The notes below the pieces were generated by a model. That model made no database searches. It saw only the letters and a program-made list of their open reading frames with translations, and was not told the DNA's origin. A DNA stretch of 64,000 bases from Corynebacterium macginleyi. Its GTDB lineage: Bacteria; Actinomycetota; Actinomycetes; Mycobacteriales; Mycobacteriaceae. Location of the stretch: NCBI RefSeq assembly GCF_003688935.1, contig NZ_REGE01000002.1, forward strand, positions 186,001-250,000, given 5' to 3'. Each line of letters begins with the position of its first letter. The first letter of the stretch is position 1. The translations under genes were made by a program, and so were the position numbers. Below, piece by piece: positions 39,937 to 50,603 of the stretch.

Positions 39937-42831
39937 CTAGTCGCGCGGTACCTCGACTTCTTCATAAGCTTGAATGATATCGCCTACCTGGATATCCGGG
40001 TAGGACAGCACCATACCGCACTCATAACCAGCCTTGATCTCGGTAGCGTCGTCCTTCTCGTGACGCAAGGACTCGATCTGGGCATCGGAAGTAATGACGT
40101 TGTTATCGCGAAGCAGGCGAACCTTGCCGTTGCGGACAACCTTGCCCTCGGTGACCATACAACCAGCAATGGTACCCACCGAGGAGGACTTGAACAGGGC
40201 GCGGATCTCCGCTGCACCGGTTTCGCGTTCCTCGTAAATCGGCTTGAGCATGCCCTTGAGAGCTGCTTCGACTTCCTCGATGGCCTTGTAGATAATCGTG
40301 TAGTAACGAATATCCACGCCCTCTTGGCTAGCAACCTCCGTTGCCTTGCCCTCAGCGCGAACATTAAAGGCAATGATGACGGCATCGGAAGCAGCGGCCA
40401 AGGAAATATTGGTCTCCGTGACGGCACCAACACCACGGTCAATGATGTTGAGCTCGACTTCATCCTCGGTCTTAATATCTAGCAAGGCATCTTCCAGCGC
40501 CTCGACAGAGCCGGCGTTGTCGCCCTTGAGGATGAGGTTGAGGGTGGAGGTTTCTTGCAATACCTTGTCCAGATCCTCCAGGGACACGCGCTTGCGCTGT
40601 TTTGCTTGCAAGGCGGAACGCTTACGGGCGTCGCGCTGGTTAGCAATCTGACGGGCTACGCGATCATCATCAACCACGAGCAGGTTGTCGCCAGCGCCCG
40701 GCACACCGGACAAACCTTGCACCTGCACGGGACGGGAAGGACCGGCCTCTGTGACGTCCTCACCAAACTCATCGAGCATGCGGCGCACGCGACCATGCGC
40801 ATCGCCGACAACGATAGAATCACCGACGTGCAAGGTACCACGCTGGACAATGACCGTAGCAACCGGGCCGCGGCCACGGTCCAAGTGGGCCTCAATGGCC
40901 ACACCCTGCGCATCCATCTCAGGGTTAGCCGTGAGCTCAAGAGCAGCATCGGCAGTCAAAATGACGGATTCTAGCAATTGATCGATGTTCTGGCCCTGCT
41001 TAGCAGAGATATCCACAAACATCGTGTCGCCGCCGTATTCCTCCGGCACCAGGCCGTACTCCGTGAGCTGTCCACGAATCTTGTCCGGCTGCGCCTCCGG
41101 CTTATCCACCTTGTTTACGGCCACAACAACCGGGATATCGGCTGCCTTGGCGTGGTTGATAGCCTCAACCGTTTGCGGCATGACGCCGTCATCGGCAGCA
41201 ACAACCAAGATAGCCAAGTCGGTGGATTTGGCACCGCGGGCACGCATGGCGGTAAAGGCCTCGTGACCAGGGGTATCCAGGAAGGTAATAGTGCGCTCGC
41301 CGTCCACGTCAACCGTGGTCTGGTAAGCACCGATGCCCTGGGTAATACCACCGGCTTCACCAGCGGCCTCATTCGTCTTACGGATTGTATCCAACAGACG
41401 AGTCTTACCATGGTCTACGTGGCCCATAACAGAGACAACTGGAGGACGTGATTGGAGGGCCTCTTCGCCACCTTCATCCTCACCAAATTGCAGGTCGAAG
41501 GACTCGAGCAGCTCGCGGTCTTCGTCTTCCGGAGAAACGACTTCTACCGTGTAGTTGATCTCATCGCCTAATAGCTGAAGCGTATCTTCCGATACGGATG
41601 CAGTTGCGGTAACCATTTCCCCAAGATTGAACAGCGCCTGTACTAATGCTGCAGGATCGGCACCGATCTTTTCCGCGAAGTCAGACAGCGAAGCGCCGCG
41701 GCGTAGCCGGACGGTTTTACCCTTGCCATCTGGCAAACGGACGCCACCTACGACGTGTTTCTGCTGCTCTTCAAACTCATGGCGCTTTTGCCGCTTTGAC
41801 TTCTTACCCTTGCGAGGTGCGCCACCTGGGCGGCCGAATGCACCGGCGGTGCCGCCGCGGCGTCCACCGCGTCCACCGCGGAAACCACCGGGGCGGCCGC
41901 CACTTGGGGCACCCGGGCCACCCGGACCACCCGGACCGCCTGGTCCACCATGGCCGCCGCGACCACGACCGCCGCGTCCGCCACCGGTCGGTGCCTTGGA
42001 CGGCATCGAGGCCGGGTTCGGATGCGAAGGCATCATGGCAGGCGACGGACGACGTCCACCACCCTGGCCTTGGTTGTGTTCCTGGCTGCCCTGACGGTTA
42101 TTGCCGCCTTCATTTCGGCCGCCGCGCTTACCACCGCGGTTATCGGCGGGACGGTTGCCGCCGCGCTGGCCCTTGGAGCCTCCGGGGCGTGGGCCGGGGC
42201 GATTGTCCCCGCCACCCGTGGAAAATGGGTTATTAGCCACGCGGCGTGATCCGCCAGGCTTAGGCATCGGGCGTGGCATGGCATTTCCAGGGGTCGGGCG
42301 CTCGCCCGATTTTTTCGCATCGCCTTGTCCCGCATTCTGACCGGGCTTCGGCGCACCTTGGCCGGGTTTCGGTACGGCCTTTCCACCGCCAGCACCTGGC
42401 TTTGGTGCTGCCTGAGCGGGTTTGGGGGCAGCCTTAGCGGACCCTGCACCTGGCTTCGGCGCAACGGCGGATGGCTTCGGGGCGCCTGGCTTTGGCGCAG
42501 CGGGCTTTGCGCCTCCTTGTGCGCCAGCACCTGGCTTTGGCGGAGTCGATGCTGGCTTCTTAGCACTGCCCTGTCCGGGCTTAGCCGGCTTCGCTGGCTG
42601 AGCAGGCTTAGCAGGCTTAGCAGCCTTCTCAGCCTTGTCTGCCTTATCTTCCGTGGCATCGCCGCCGGACTGTGCTTCATAGTGAGCGCGCATCTTCTTG
42701 ACCACCGGTGGTTCGATGGTCGAGGATGCGGTTTTTACGAACTCGCCCTGTTCCTTGAGAGTAGCGAGTAGTTCCTTGCTGGTTATTCCGAGCTGTTTCG
42801 CCAACTCGTGAACACGTAGCTTTCCGGGCAC
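39937..42831 (-). CDS. infB: Translation initiation factor IF-2
   Basis: GTPase that places initiator tRNA on the 30S subunit. 964 aa: IF2_N domain at the start, then about 300 residues of low-complexity Ala/Pro/Lys repeats (PKPGAG, PKPGAP units) and Gly/Arg-rich stretches, then the G domain with GHVDHGKT (near 471), DTPGHE (near 520) and NKVDK (near 572), and domains II-IV. GTG 42831 has GAGG upstream. Behind ylxR in the nusA operon. Confidence 0.98.
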   Translation of the reverse strand: MPGKLRVHELAKQLGITSKELLATLKEQGEFVKTASSTIEPPVVKKMRAHYEAQSGGDATEDKADKAEKAAKPAKPAQPAKPAKPGQGSAKKPASTPPKPGAGAQGGAKPAAPKPGAPKPSAVAPKPGAGSAKAAPKPAQAAPKPGAGGGKAVPKPGQGAPKPGQNAGQGDAKKSGERPTPGNAMPRPMPKPGGSRRVANNPFSTGGGDNRPGPRPGGSKGQRGGNRPADNRGGKRGGRNEGGNNRQGSQEHNQGQGGGRRPSPAMMPSHPNPASMPSKAPTGGGRGGRGRGGHGGPGGPGGPGGPGAPSGGRPGGFRGGRGGRRGGTAGAFGRPGGAPRKGKKSKRQKRHEFEEQQKHVVGGVRLPDGKGKTVRLRRGASLSDFAEKIGADPAALVQALFNLGEMVTATASVSEDTLQLLGDEINYTVEVVSPEDEDRELLESFDLQFGEDEGGEEALQSRPPVVSVMGHVDHGKTRLLDTIRKTNEAAGEAGGITQGIGAYQTTVDVDGERTITFLDTPGHEAFTAMRARGAKSTDLAILVVAADDGVMPQTVEAINHAKAADIPVVVAVNKVDKPEAQPDKIRGQLTEYGLVPEEYGGDTMFVDISAKQGQNIDQLLESVILTADAALELTANPEMDAQGVAIEAHLDRGRGPVATVIVQRGTLHVGDSIVVGDAHGRVRRMLDEFGEDVTEAGPSRPVQVQGLSGVPGAGDNLLVVDDDRVARQIANQRDARKRSALQAKQRKRVSLEDLDKVLQETSTLNLILKGDNAGSVEALEDALLDIKTEDEVELNIIDRGVGAVTETNISLAAASDAVIIAFNVRAEGKATEVASQEGVDIRYYTIIYKAIEEVEAALKGMLKPIYEERETGAAEIRALFKSSSVGTIAGCMVTEGKVVRNGKVRLLRDNNVITSDAQIESLRHEKDDATEIKAGYECGMVLSYPDIQVGDIIQAYEEVEVPRD

Positions 42832-42851
42832 TTGTCACCTCTTGATATCGC

Positions 42852-42891
42852 CTAGGAGCCAAGGCCGCGAAAAACTGGCCTGACCTCCTAG
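42852..42891 (-). other. Hairpin in the infB leader
   Basis: CTAGGAG (42852-42858) pairs with CTCCTAG (42885-42891), with inner GGCC pairs (42863-42866 and 42877-42880). It lies about 20 nt before the infB start in the ylxR-infB gap and contains a GGAGG-like sequence in its stem. Role unknown. Confidence 0.55.
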
Positions 42892-42939
42892 TTAAACTTT
42901 CTGGACTTTCATCGCTGATGCTTCATTGTTGTGCGCTCA

Positions 42940-43287
42940 TCAGTGTTCGGTCTTCCTTTTTAACTCTGGTGTGTACGAATTCTGTGCAATCTCTTCCGCA
43001 CACGATACTTTTTCGCACTGTGTTTCCAAGTATCTACGTACCTGACCTGTGTCCACGGATGTGGACGTGCGGAGCGCGCGCCTAAAAGAACGTTTGCGCT
43101 CAGCTAGCTCGAGTGCAGAAAGCGTGGGGGTTATCCATGCGCCGCGGCCGGGCAGCCGCCGAAATGGATCCGCCAGCGCACGGCTGCCGAGAGGATCACT
43201 GGCATCAATGACCACTCGCAGCAACTCCGTATCGGGCATGCGGCGACGCGTAGCGATGCAAGTACGAAGCCGTTGAGTTTGCGACAT
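42940..43287 (-). CDS. ylxR: YlxR family RNA-binding protein (DUF448)
   Basis: 115-aa YlxR protein, found between nusA and infB in many bacteria. The family motif is LRTCIATRRRMP near the start, with GRGAWITP in the middle. AAGGAG 4 nt before ATG 43287 sets the start; an in-frame ATG lies ten codons earlier. Thought to bind RNA, perhaps P RNA or nucleoid, without an agreed function. Confidence 0.94.
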   Translation of the reverse strand: MSQTQRLRTCIATRRRMPDTELLRVVIDASDPLGSRALADPFRRLPGRGAWITPTLSALELAERKRSFRRALRTSTSVDTGQVRRYLETQCEKVSCAEEIAQNSYTPELKRKTEH

Positions 43288-43371
43288 CGAACTCCTTAAA
43301 TTTCGCTGCGTCTTCATGTCCCTTTCTGCATCTGGGCTGTTTACTAGCCTACGCTATATATCCGCAATTCC

Positions 43372-44388
43372 TTAATTCGCGTCCGCGTCTGAATGAATAT
43401 CAATCTTCCATCCGGTTAAACGGGCGGCTAGGCGCGCGTTCTGGCCTTCCTTTCCAATTGCGAGGGATAGCTGGTAATCAGGGACGATGACTCGCGCCAC
43501 CTGCTGTTCATGATCGAGTACGGTAACTTTAATCACCTTAGAGGGAGCCAAAGCATTGCCCACATACACGGCGGGATCCTCACTGTAATCAATGATGTCG
43601 ATCTTCTCCCCACCCAGTTGGCGCATAATATTATTCACGCGCTGACCGCGCGGTCCAATGCAAGCACCCTTGGCATTCAGGCCCTTGGCGTGGCCAATAA
43701 CCGCGACTTTCGAGCGGTGCCCAGCTTCGCGGGCGATGGCAACCATTTCCACGCTACCATCGGCGACTTCCGGGACTTCGAGTGCAAAAAGCCCGCGCAC
43801 CAGCTCCGGGTGGGTTCTAGACAAGTTTATCTGCACATTGGCGCCATTGCGGTTGACGCCCACCACATAGGCCTTAATGCGATCACCATGCTGCAGTTTT
43901 TCCCCTGGAATTTGTTCTGCAGGAAGCAGGATTGCGTCCTGCGATTCCAACTCAGAACCGAGCTGGACCACAACGATGCCGCGGGCGTTGGCATGCGCAT
44001 CGCGCTGGACGATGCCGCTGACCACGCTCCCGCTCAGCTCCGAATAGGAATCAAAGGTACGCGCTGCCTCGGCTTCGCGCAGCTGGCGCAAAATAGCTTC
44101 GCGCACGGCGCGTGCACCTACGCGGCCAAAGTTTTCCGGCGTGTCATCGTACTCACTGGTTACTTCCCCGCTTTCGGGGTCTCGTTCGGTAACGATGACG
44201 CTCACGGCGCCGGTGGTGGTATCGATGTCTACCCGAGACTTGGTGCCTTCGGCCTTGCCTTCCGCGGTGGATTCGCGATAATCCAGGTAGGAATACAACA
44301 AGGCACTCGCAATCGCCTCCAAAAGGTCATTGACGGGGACCTGTCGTTCAGATTCGATGGTACGAAGTGCCTCAAGATCAATATTCAC
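43372..44388 (-). CDS. nusA: Transcription termination/antitermination protein NusA
   Basis: RNA polymerase elongation factor. 338 aa: N-terminal polymerase-binding domain, S1 domain (about 110-185), then KH1 and KH2 (GHAKGLNAKGACIGPRGQRV and the C-terminal IGKEGQNARLAARLTGW). It lacks the acidic repeats of proteobacterial NusA, as is usual for actinobacteria. GTG 44388 with AAGGAT upstream. Operon rimP-nusA-ylxR-infB. Confidence 0.97.
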   Translation of the reverse strand: MNIDLEALRTIESERQVPVNDLLEAIASALLYSYLDYRESTAEGKAEGTKSRVDIDTTTGAVSVIVTERDPESGEVTSEYDDTPENFGRVGARAVREAILRQLREAEAARTFDSYSELSGSVVSGIVQRDAHANARGIVVVQLGSELESQDAILLPAEQIPGEKLQHGDRIKAYVVGVNRNGANVQINLSRTHPELVRGLFALEVPEVADGSVEMVAIAREAGHRSKVAVIGHAKGLNAKGACIGPRGQRVNNIMRQLGGEKIDIIDYSEDPAVYVGNALAPSKVIKVTVLDHEQQVARVIVPDYQLSLAIGKEGQNARLAARLTGWKIDIHSDADAN

Positions 44389-44411
44389 TTGTCTATCCTT
44401 TCGATTGCCGT

Positions 44412-44951
44412 TTAGTTTTCGGCTTCTGCAAATGGCTGCTGCACAGCGTCTAACTCGAGCTGCGATGGCTGTGCAAACTCAATTTGTACCACTGCGTGGG
44501 CAATGTTTTCCAGTCGCTCCACTTCTGAATGCACTTCATTTTTCTGAGAAGTGATAAGAACAACGGCATCTTCAGCCGCATTCAGCGCACCGATACGGGC
44601 GGTATGAGTCTTGCCGTCACCCCGGTTAAAGGTCACCTTCCTCCCCTTATTGCGGCGCCAGTGACGCGGTGCGCTCAGGGGCAAATCCACCCCGGGGGTG
44701 GATACCTCCAAGGTGTATCCGGCGCCAAAATTCAGCTCGCCTGCAGCCTCTTTTTCATCGAAGAAGCCAGAAATATCGTCGGAGACCTCCTCCAATACAT
44801 CGGAGCTTGGCCGTTTATCACCGTCGATGCGGATGATGACCTGTGATTTCTTTCCTGCCTTGGTGGTTTTAATATCCTCCACATCAAGCCCGCGGGCTTC
44901 CAGGCGAGGTTGGAGCAAATCAGTTAATTGCTGTGCATCTGGGAAAGGCAT
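44412..44951 (-). CDS. rimP: Ribosome maturation factor RimP
   Basis: Assists 30S assembly. 179 aa with the RimP pattern of a DDI/STPGVDLPL core (EVSTPGVDLPLSAPRHWRR) and an acidic C-terminal domain. ATG 44951 is chosen because TAGGCT ends 7 nt upstream (leaderless), and a GTG two codons earlier is the alternative. First gene of the nusA operon, divergent from the lipoprotein gene at 44990. Confidence 0.94.
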   Translation of the reverse strand: MPFPDAQQLTDLLQPRLEARGLDVEDIKTTKAGKKSQVIIRIDGDKRPSSDVLEEVSDDISGFFDEKEAAGELNFGAGYTLEVSTPGVDLPLSAPRHWRRNKGRKVTFNRGDGKTHTARIGALNAAEDAVVLITSQKNEVHSEVERLENIAHAVVQIEFAQPSQLELDAVQQPFAEAEN

Positions 44952-44958
44952 GCCCACT

Positions 44959-44982
44959 AGCCTACGTCGTGCAAGGTACAGT
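44959..44982. promoter_or_regulatory. Back-to-back -10 boxes of rimP and the DUF4439 lipoprotein gene
   Basis: TAGGCT (44959-44964, minus) lies 7 nt before rimP's ATG. TACAGT (44977-44982, plus) lies 7 nt before the lipoprotein GTG. Both fit leaderless transcription, so two divergent promoters share fewer than 40 bp between start codons. Confidence 0.6.
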
Positions 44983-44989
44983 CTTGTGA

Positions 44990-45838
44990 GTGAAATGCCG
45001 ACGTTTTATTCTAACTTCCATAGCCTCGACTGCCGCTTTGCCCGCCCTTGGGGGCTGTTCCGCAGTTGATTCCGTCGTCGACTATTTTGGCCCTCGCCCA
45101 GAAGAAACACTCGAGCGCCTCGCCGTGGCCGCCGCGAGCGATAGCCTCGCTTTGCAGGGAGTCGATGATGCGGCCGCGGATATGCGCAGCTCCCAAGCCG
45201 ATGCGTTGTATGAAGAAATTGCACGCCTTTGCGGCACCGATGAGCGAGGTAACGTCCCACACAGCTGTGAGGTAGAACGTCCCACACAGGCCCTATCGGC
45301 TACAGATAGCTCCCAGGTTCTAGAACAAGCCGCTTTAGCCACCACGGAAGCCGCCGATGAGGGCAACTCTGAGTCGCGGGCCATAGTCACCCAACAGGCC
45401 ATCACGCTAAATGCCTGGCTGCCAGGCGGTGCCCCCGGAATTCCCCCGCTTTCCCAGCCCCACCGCGAGAGCGCTGTCGATTTGTTGCAGTGGGAATATG
45501 AGCAGGTCTTTGGCCTGGATTTCGCCCGGGCTTATAGCGGTCCTGCTGCCGAAGGGCGCATCGATAAACTCTTAAGCCTCCATCACCGCCGCATCAACCA
45601 ACTCCATGGGGCGCTTGGACATAATGGCGAGATCCCCCAGCCGGAGCCTGCCTATTCCTCTGCTGCAGCCACGCTTCCCAGCGATGCGGATTCTACTGCC
45701 GCCTTTGTCGATACCTTGGTTGAACAGGATGCGGATAAGTGGCATGCGGCCGCAGTGGCTGCGGCGCAAGAAAAAAGACCTAACCAGGAGTGGCTGAACT
45801 GGTTAATCGGCATCGCCGCGCAATCCCAGGCCACCTAG
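44990..45838 (+). CDS. Lipoprotein with DUF4439/ferritin-like domain
   Basis: 282-aa secreted lipoprotein. The twin-residue n-region MKCRRF, hydrophobic stretch and lipobox ALGGCS (Cys about residue 23) predict lipid anchoring. The C-terminal half (about 150-282) is helical and matches the DUF4439 ferritin-like family next to rimP in actinobacteria (Rv2844-like position). Metal-ligand Glu/His clusters of true ferritins are not obvious. GTG start, leaderless. Confidence 0.85.
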   Translation: MKCRRFILTSIASTAALPALGGCSAVDSVVDYFGPRPEETLERLAVAAASDSLALQGVDDAAADMRSSQADALYEEIARLCGTDERGNVPHSCEVERPTQALSATDSSQVLEQAALATTEAADEGNSESRAIVTQQAITLNAWLPGGAPGIPPLSQPHRESAVDLLQWEYEQVFGLDFARAYSGPAAEGRIDKLLSLHHRRINQLHGALGHNGEIPQPEPAYSSAAATLPSDADSTAAFVDTLVEQDADKWHAAAVAAAQEKRPNQEWLNWLIGIAAQSQAT

Positions 45839-45841
45839 ACC

Positions 45842-45885
45842 GCGCCTACTGCGGCCCGAGGCACCCAGGAACAGCAGTAAGGCGC
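45842..45885 (+). terminator. Terminator after the DUF4439 lipoprotein gene
   Basis: GCGCC-T-ACTGC pairs with GCAGT-AA-GGCGC; GGATTTTGTGCCTTTT follows on the plus strand. Confidence 0.6.
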
Positions 45886-45900
45886 CGGATTTTGTGCCTT

Positions 45901-46263
45901 TTATGCCCTACCCTGCGCGATTTTCCAGGCGTACCGGATCAATGGAATCTGCAACGGTAACCGGATGATGTGATAAAGCTTTTTCGGCCATCCCGCATCG
46001 CGCTCTATCCAGGCGTGGTACATATTCGCCGGCCACACGGCAAGAAAGAGGGCCGCAGCGGATGCACCGCCGGATTCACGGGTGGCGCGATCAGTAAGCA
46101 GATAGCCAGTAACTATTTCCCAAGCGCCGGAGGCAAAGTTATACAACCGGGGCGAGCCCGGCAATTGCGGCGGCACAATGGATTCGAAATTTTTCGGGCG
46201 CAGGAAATGTAGCGCTCCCATGGTAATAAGAGCCGTGGGGAGCACTTTTTTATTAAGTCTCAT
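45901..46263 (-). CDS. DoxX-like small membrane protein
   Basis: 120-aa protein with about three or four hydrophobic segments. MGALHFLRP near the start and GAWEIVTGYLL fit the DoxX family. DoxX proteins are small inner-membrane proteins of uncertain role, sometimes linked to redox stress. It follows proS by 59 bp and may be cotranscribed, although a GC hairpin lies between. Confidence 0.82.
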   Translation of the reverse strand: MRLNKKVLPTALITMGALHFLRPKNFESIVPPQLPGSPRLYNFASGAWEIVTGYLLTDRATRESGGASAAALFLAVWPANMYHAWIERDAGWPKKLYHIIRLPLQIPLIRYAWKIAQGRA

Positions 46264-46294
46264 ACTCCCTACCCTACCCTGCAGCTCTTTATCA

Positions 46295-46311
46295 GCGCCG
46301 AGCCCTGGCGC
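46295..46311 (-). terminator. Possible terminator of proS
   Basis: GCGCC/GGCGC 5-bp stem with a 7-nt loop just past the proS stop; no T tract. Confidence 0.35.
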
Positions 46312-46322
46312 GGTGCTTTAAG

Positions 46323-48092
46323 CTAAGCCCGCACCAACTCAAGGATTTTATCCGCAATCTCGTCCGCCGGAACCTCCAGTGTTTCCTGGCCGCGGATGCG
46401 CAACTCGATAATGCCGTCTTTGAAGGCGCGTCCCAAGATGGCCACAAACGGCATGCCGAGCAGCTCTGCGTCCTTGAACTTCACGCCGGGAGAGACCTTG
46501 GGGCGGTCATCAAAAAGCACCTCAAGGCCCGCCTGGGACAGCTCTTCCACCAACTTATCTCCGGCCTCCATGGCCTCAGCATCCTTATTCGCCACTGCCA
46601 CGTGCACCTGGTAAGGCGCCACTGCAGCCGGCCAATTCAGGCCCTTCTCATCGTGGCGCTGCTCGGCCAGCACGGCCAGCATGCGCGAGATACCGATGCC
46701 ATAAGAGCCCATCGTCGGGATGGCCCGCTTGCCGTTTTCATCGAGAATTTGCACATCGAAGGCCTCGGTGTACTTACGGCCCAACTGGAAGATGTGCCCC
46801 AGTTCGATACCGCGCTGCAAGACCAAGGTGCCCTGGTTATTCGGTGCGGGATCGCCCTCTTTGACCTCGGCTGCCTCCACAAACTCATCGACGTGGAAAT
46901 CACGACCGCTCACGCAGCCCACGACATAGGAGTTTGGTGCATCGGCGCCGGTAATCCAGGAAGTTCCCGTTACAACGCGGGGATCGGCAAAGACCTTCAC
47001 GCCATTGGAATTCAGCGCGCGGGGGCCTACAAAACCTTGCACCAAGAAGTCGTACTGCGCGTAAATTTTATCGCTTGCCAGGCAGAATTCTGCCGGTTCC
47101 AAGGCAGCCTCAAGGCGCTTGGGATCCAGTTCGCGGTCACCCGGAATCAGCACGGCCGCTAGTTCCTTTTCCTCTTCGCCATTCGCCTGCGCTGGATGGG
47201 TTACTTCCACCATGACACACTTGAGAATATCCGCGGCGCTGGCTTTATGGCCCTCGATCGCAATGTCCTCGACCTTTACCCGGTGCACCAGCGCTTCAAT
47301 GGTGGTCGCATCCGGGGTGTTGTACTCTTTTGCTGGCGGTTGGCCCGCGATGTCTTTTTCTGGCGGCGCTTGCGTCACGACCGCCTCTACATTGGCCGCA
47401 TAATCACCCTCGGTGGAGCGAACAAAGAGGTCTTCGCCCACCTCAGAAATCGCTAAGAACTCCTCGGAGGCAGACCCGCCCATCGCCCCAGAGGTAGCCT
47501 TGCAAATGGCATAATCGATTTCTAAGCGGTCAAAAATATTCTGATACGCCTTGCGGTGGCGAGCGTAGGAGGAATCTAGCCCCTCATCGTCCATATCGAA
47601 GGAGTAGGAATCCTTCATCACGAACTCGCGTCCGCGTAGCACCCCGGCGCGGGGGCGTTCCTCATCGCGGTACTTCGTCTGAATTTGATACAGGGTGACG
47701 GGGAAATCCTTGTACGAGGAGTACATGTCCTTTACAGCATTGGCAAACATTTCCTCGTGCGTGGGCCCGAGCAGCAAATCCGCATTCTTGCGGTCCTGCA
47801 GGCGGAATAGGTTAGGGCCGTATTCCACCCACCGGTTGGTCTTTTCATAAGGTTCTCGCGGCAGCAGGGCCGGGAATAGCATCTCTTGCCCGCCAATGGC
47901 GTCCATTTCTTGGCGTACTACGTCTTCAATCTTGCGCAGGGTACGCAAACCCAACGGCAGCCAGGTATAAATGCCCGGTGCAACGCGACGCACGTAACCG
48001 GCACGCACCAGCAGCTTGTGGCTAGGAACCTCGGCATCGGCTGGGTCCTCACGAAGGGTGCGGAGAAATAGTTCAGAAAGGCGGGTAATCAT
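46323..48092 (-). CDS. proS: Prolyl-tRNA synthetase
   Basis: Charges tRNA-Pro. 589 aa of the bacterial type with class II motifs (motif 2 near [21 protein letters not shown]), the YbaK-like editing insertion in the middle, and an anticodon-binding C-terminal domain. ATG 48092 is taken, as TATATT ends 6 nt upstream and an earlier start would cut through that box. Divergent from yaaA with 30 bp between starts. Confidence 0.98.
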   Translation of the reverse strand: MITRLSELFLRTLREDPADAEVPSHKLLVRAGYVRRVAPGIYTWLPLGLRTLRKIEDVVRQEMDAIGGQEMLFPALLPREPYEKTNRWVEYGPNLFRLQDRKNADLLLGPTHEEMFANAVKDMYSSYKDFPVTLYQIQTKYRDEERPRAGVLRGREFVMKDSYSFDMDDEGLDSSYARHRKAYQNIFDRLEIDYAICKATSGAMGGSASEEFLAISEVGEDLFVRSTEGDYAANVEAVVTQAPPEKDIAGQPPAKEYNTPDATTIEALVHRVKVEDIAIEGHKASAADILKCVMVEVTHPAQANGEEEKELAAVLIPGDRELDPKRLEAALEPAEFCLASDKIYAQYDFLVQGFVGPRALNSNGVKVFADPRVVTGTSWITGADAPNSYVVGCVSGRDFHVDEFVEAAEVKEGDPAPNNQGTLVLQRGIELGHIFQLGRKYTEAFDVQILDENGKRAIPTMGSYGIGISRMLAVLAEQRHDEKGLNWPAAVAPYQVHVAVANKDAEAMEAGDKLVEELSQAGLEVLFDDRPKVSPGVKFKDAELLGMPFVAILGRAFKDGIIELRIRGQETLEVPADEIADKILELVRA

Positions 48093-48098
48093 GGTCAA

Positions 48099-48116
48099 AA
48101 TATACATCGCTACCCT
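48099..48116. promoter_or_regulatory. Divergent -10 boxes of proS and yaaA
   Basis: TATATT (48099-48104, minus) is 6 nt before the proS ATG. TACCCT (48111-48116, plus) is 6 nt before the yaaA ATG. Both suggest leaderless transcripts. Confidence 0.55.
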
Positions 48117-48122
48117 AGCTAT

Positions 48123-48845
48123 ATGCTCATTATGCTCCCTCCTTCAGAAACCAAGGCCCATGGCGGCACTGGAAAGCCGCTTGATTTTGCCAACCTATCT
48201 TTTCCAGAACTAAGCGATACGCGACGAGAAATTGCCACTGAGCTGCAGTCTCTTCCTACTGATGAGGCAATGCGGGTGCTTAAGCTCTCGGAGAAGCTAC
48301 GCGGTGAGGCCGAATCCAACAGTCAGCTCTTTACCACCCCCACTATGCCGGCGCTGGAGCGTTATACTGGCGCCCTTTTTGATGCCCTTTCGGCATCCAC
48401 CCTTCCTTCTTGGCGGCGTCTTGCTATTGGCGATGCCCTCTTTGGTCTGCTGCGCGCAGACGACCTAATCCCTCATTACCGCTTATCGGGCAGTTCGAAG
48501 CTGGGAGGTCGCACCATGAAGTCGTATTGGGGCACACAGGTAACGCAGGCGCTAGAAAACATCGATGAGCTAGTCGTAGATCTGCGCTCTGGCACCTACC
48601 AACAATTAGGCCGGCTGCCTTCGGCTGTGACGGTGCGGGTAGAAAGCGTGCAGCCGGATGGCTCACGCAAGGTGGTCAGCCACTTTAATAAGCATTACAA
48701 GGGCCTGCTGGCCCGGGAGCTGGCACTGTCGCCTGTCGATGCCTTCAGTGTTGCCGATGTCGCCGCTATTGCGCGGGCAGCAGGCATGACGGTGGAAGAA
48801 CCACCGCACGGCTCCCGTGAGCTCATCCTCGTCGTATCTTCCTAG
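48123..48845 (+). CDS. yaaA: YaaA family peroxide-stress protein (UPF0246)
   Basis: 240-aa YaaA/UPF0246 protein. In E. coli YaaA lowers free iron and protects DNA from peroxide. Family patterns: [29 protein letters not shown] and [14 protein letters not shown]. No membrane segment. Leaderless start with TACCCT 6 nt upstream. Confidence 0.93.
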   Translation: MLIMLPPSETKAHGGTGKPLDFANLSFPELSDTRREIATELQSLPTDEAMRVLKLSEKLRGEAESNSQLFTTPTMPALERYTGALFDALSASTLPSWRRLAIGDALFGLLRADDLIPHYRLSGSSKLGGRTMKSYWGTQVTQALENIDELVVDLRSGTYQQLGRLPSAVTVRVESVQPDGSRKVVSHFNKHYKGLLARELALSPVDAFSVADVAAIARAAGMTVEEPPHGSRELILVVSS

Positions 48846-48878
48846 GTAGTGAAATCAATCGGAACAAGGAGAGTCTCT

Positions 48879-49616
48879 TCAAACCACGGCGCGGTGACGC
48901 TGGACGCCTGCGGCTGCGCCGAGGACAGCTACCACCATGACCAAGACAATGACTCCAGATACCCATTGCGGCGTCATAAGCCCAACGGCGTCTTGGCCTT
49001 GGAAGAAGGTGCGCAGGTTAGCGTCGGGCAGAAACTGCAGGATGATTTTTGCCCAGCCCGTGTCCATAAAAGACAGCACGCTTTCGATGACGAAATATTC
49101 GATAATGAGCAGCATGGCTGCAACAGTGCCGCTGCGCAGGATATATGCCAAGCCGACGGCAAACAGCGTGTAAACGATATATTCCACAAAGGTAAACAGG
49201 AACACGGCATTTTCCGGGTAGTGCACAAAGCTGGAAAAATCATAAGAATTACCCAGCGCGCCGTTAATCACCATACCGAGTACACCGGCTAGACCGGCGG
49301 CTGTTACATTAGCCCCGGTGATCACAATTATTTGGCTCGAGAATACCTTTAAGCGCCGGTTTGAAGATAGGTAGCTCCAGGCTACGGTACCTTTGTCCAG
49401 ATCGCCGCCGGCCAGCGTGGCCGAGGAAAAGATCATGATGACCACAGCGAAGATAGCGCCGATCGACGCATCAGAAGATTGGAAGGCACTTTCGTCATTG
49501 CGGCTTAAGCCCAACAGCACGTTCGCGGCAGTCAGCCCGACAGTGATGAGAGCGAGGTAGCCCCACGTAGAGCGGAGGGAGAATGCCTTGCGGAATTCGG
49601 AAACAAAGGTGTTCAT
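48879..49616 (-). CDS. ABC transporter permease (ABC-2 type)
   Basis: 245-aa membrane subunit, about six helices, of an ABC-2 exporter. It pairs with the ATPase gene directly upstream, whose 3' end lies 29 bp away when ATG 49616 (MNTFVSEFRKAFSL) is used. An open frame reaches 49748 but would overlap the ATPase gene. GGDLDKGTVAWSYLSSNRRLKV is the usual loop that contacts the ATPase. Likely regulated by the response regulator encoded upstream. Confidence 0.9.
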   Translation of the reverse strand: MNTFVSEFRKAFSLRSTWGYLALITVGLTAANVLLGLSRNDESAFQSSDASIGAIFAVVIMIFSSATLAGGDLDKGTVAWSYLSSNRRLKVFSSQIIVITGANVTAAGLAGVLGMVINGALGNSYDFSSFVHYPENAVFLFTFVEYIVYTLFAVGLAYILRSGTVAAMLLIIEYFVIESVLSFMDTGWAKIILQFLPDANLRTFFQGQDAVGLMTPQWVSGVIVLVMVVAVLGAAAGVQRHRAVV

Positions 49617-49644
49617 GGCTTGTAACCTGCCTTTCGATTGCGAT

Positions 49645-50544
49645 TTATACGGAGCGGTAGTCCACGTGGTCTGCGGTAATGCCGAGGAAAGCATCTTCCA
49701 AGGAGGGATGCTTGACCTGAAGGCCGCTAATACGGATGCGGTGGTCAAAGCACAACTGGCCGACAGTGTCGCTATCTAAGCCGGTAATGCGCAACACTTG
49801 CCCATCAAAGGAGGTTGCTGCCTGCATATCATGCAGCAGGCGGACCAACTTTTCTGGTTGGTCGACCACGACCTCCACGGTGGCGGCACCGGAGGCGGTG
49901 ACAAATTCCTCTACCGTTCCTTCGCCGACAAGTGTGCCCTTGCCGATAACCACCAGGCGGTCCGCCGCTAACTGCATTTCAGATAGCAGGTGGGAAGAAA
50001 CCAGCACTGAGCTTCCCCCGGCGGCATAGTCGCGAATGCGGTCGCGCATCCAGTGCACGCCTTCAGGGTCCAGGCCGTTAACAGGTTCATCAAGAAGCAG
50101 ATGCTTGGGCTGGCCGATCAGGGCACAGGCAAGGCCGAGGCGTTGCTTCATCCCAAGGGAATAGCTCCCGACGCGTTTTTTCGCCACTTTCTCGAGCCCG
50201 ACACGTTCCAAGGTGTCATCGACGTGATTCATCGATACCCCCTGCAGCGCCGCCATATAACCCAAGTGCGCGCGGGCACTGCGTCCGGGGTGAAACCAGG
50301 TGGCGTCAAGCAAGGTTCCCACCATGGAGGCGGGATCGGATAGTTCGCGAAATGGGGTGCCATCGAAAGTGGCCGTACCGGAGGTGGGATTTTCTAGTCC
50401 CACGCACATGCGCATCGTAGTGGATTTACCGGAACCATTGGGTCCCAGGAAACCGGTGACCTGGCCATCGGGAACCTCGAAAGAAAGGTTGTCTACTGCG
50501 GTAAAGGAACCGTATCTCTTGGAAAGCCGTGTGAGTGTAAGCAT
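49645..50544 (-). CDS. ABC transporter ATP-binding protein
   Basis: 299-aa ATPase of a drug/peptide exporter. Walker A GPNGSGKST (34-42), signature YSLGMKQRL, Walker B LLLDEPVNGLDP, H-loop SSHLLSE. A C-terminal 80-residue domain is typical of the BcrA-type. GAGG upstream of ATG 50544. It lies between the response regulator gene and the permease gene, which suggests a sensor-controlled self-protection pump. Confidence 0.95.
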   Translation of the reverse strand: MLTLTRLSKRYGSFTAVDNLSFEVPDGQVTGFLGPNGSGKSTTMRMCVGLENPTSGTATFDGTPFRELSDPASMVGTLLDATWFHPGRSARAHLGYMAALQGVSMNHVDDTLERVGLEKVAKKRVGSYSLGMKQRLGLACALIGQPKHLLLDEPVNGLDPEGVHWMRDRIRDYAAGGSSVLVSSHLLSEMQLAADRLVVIGKGTLVGEGTVEEFVTASGAATVEVVVDQPEKLVRLLHDMQAATSFDGQVLRITGLDSDTVGQLCFDHRIRISGLQVKHPSLEDAFLGITADHVDYRSV

Positions 50545-50603
50545 AGCTTTATCCTCGCGCTTTCCCGGCGCAATGTAACCATCCTCGAGGTGGATTTAGC
50601 CGT

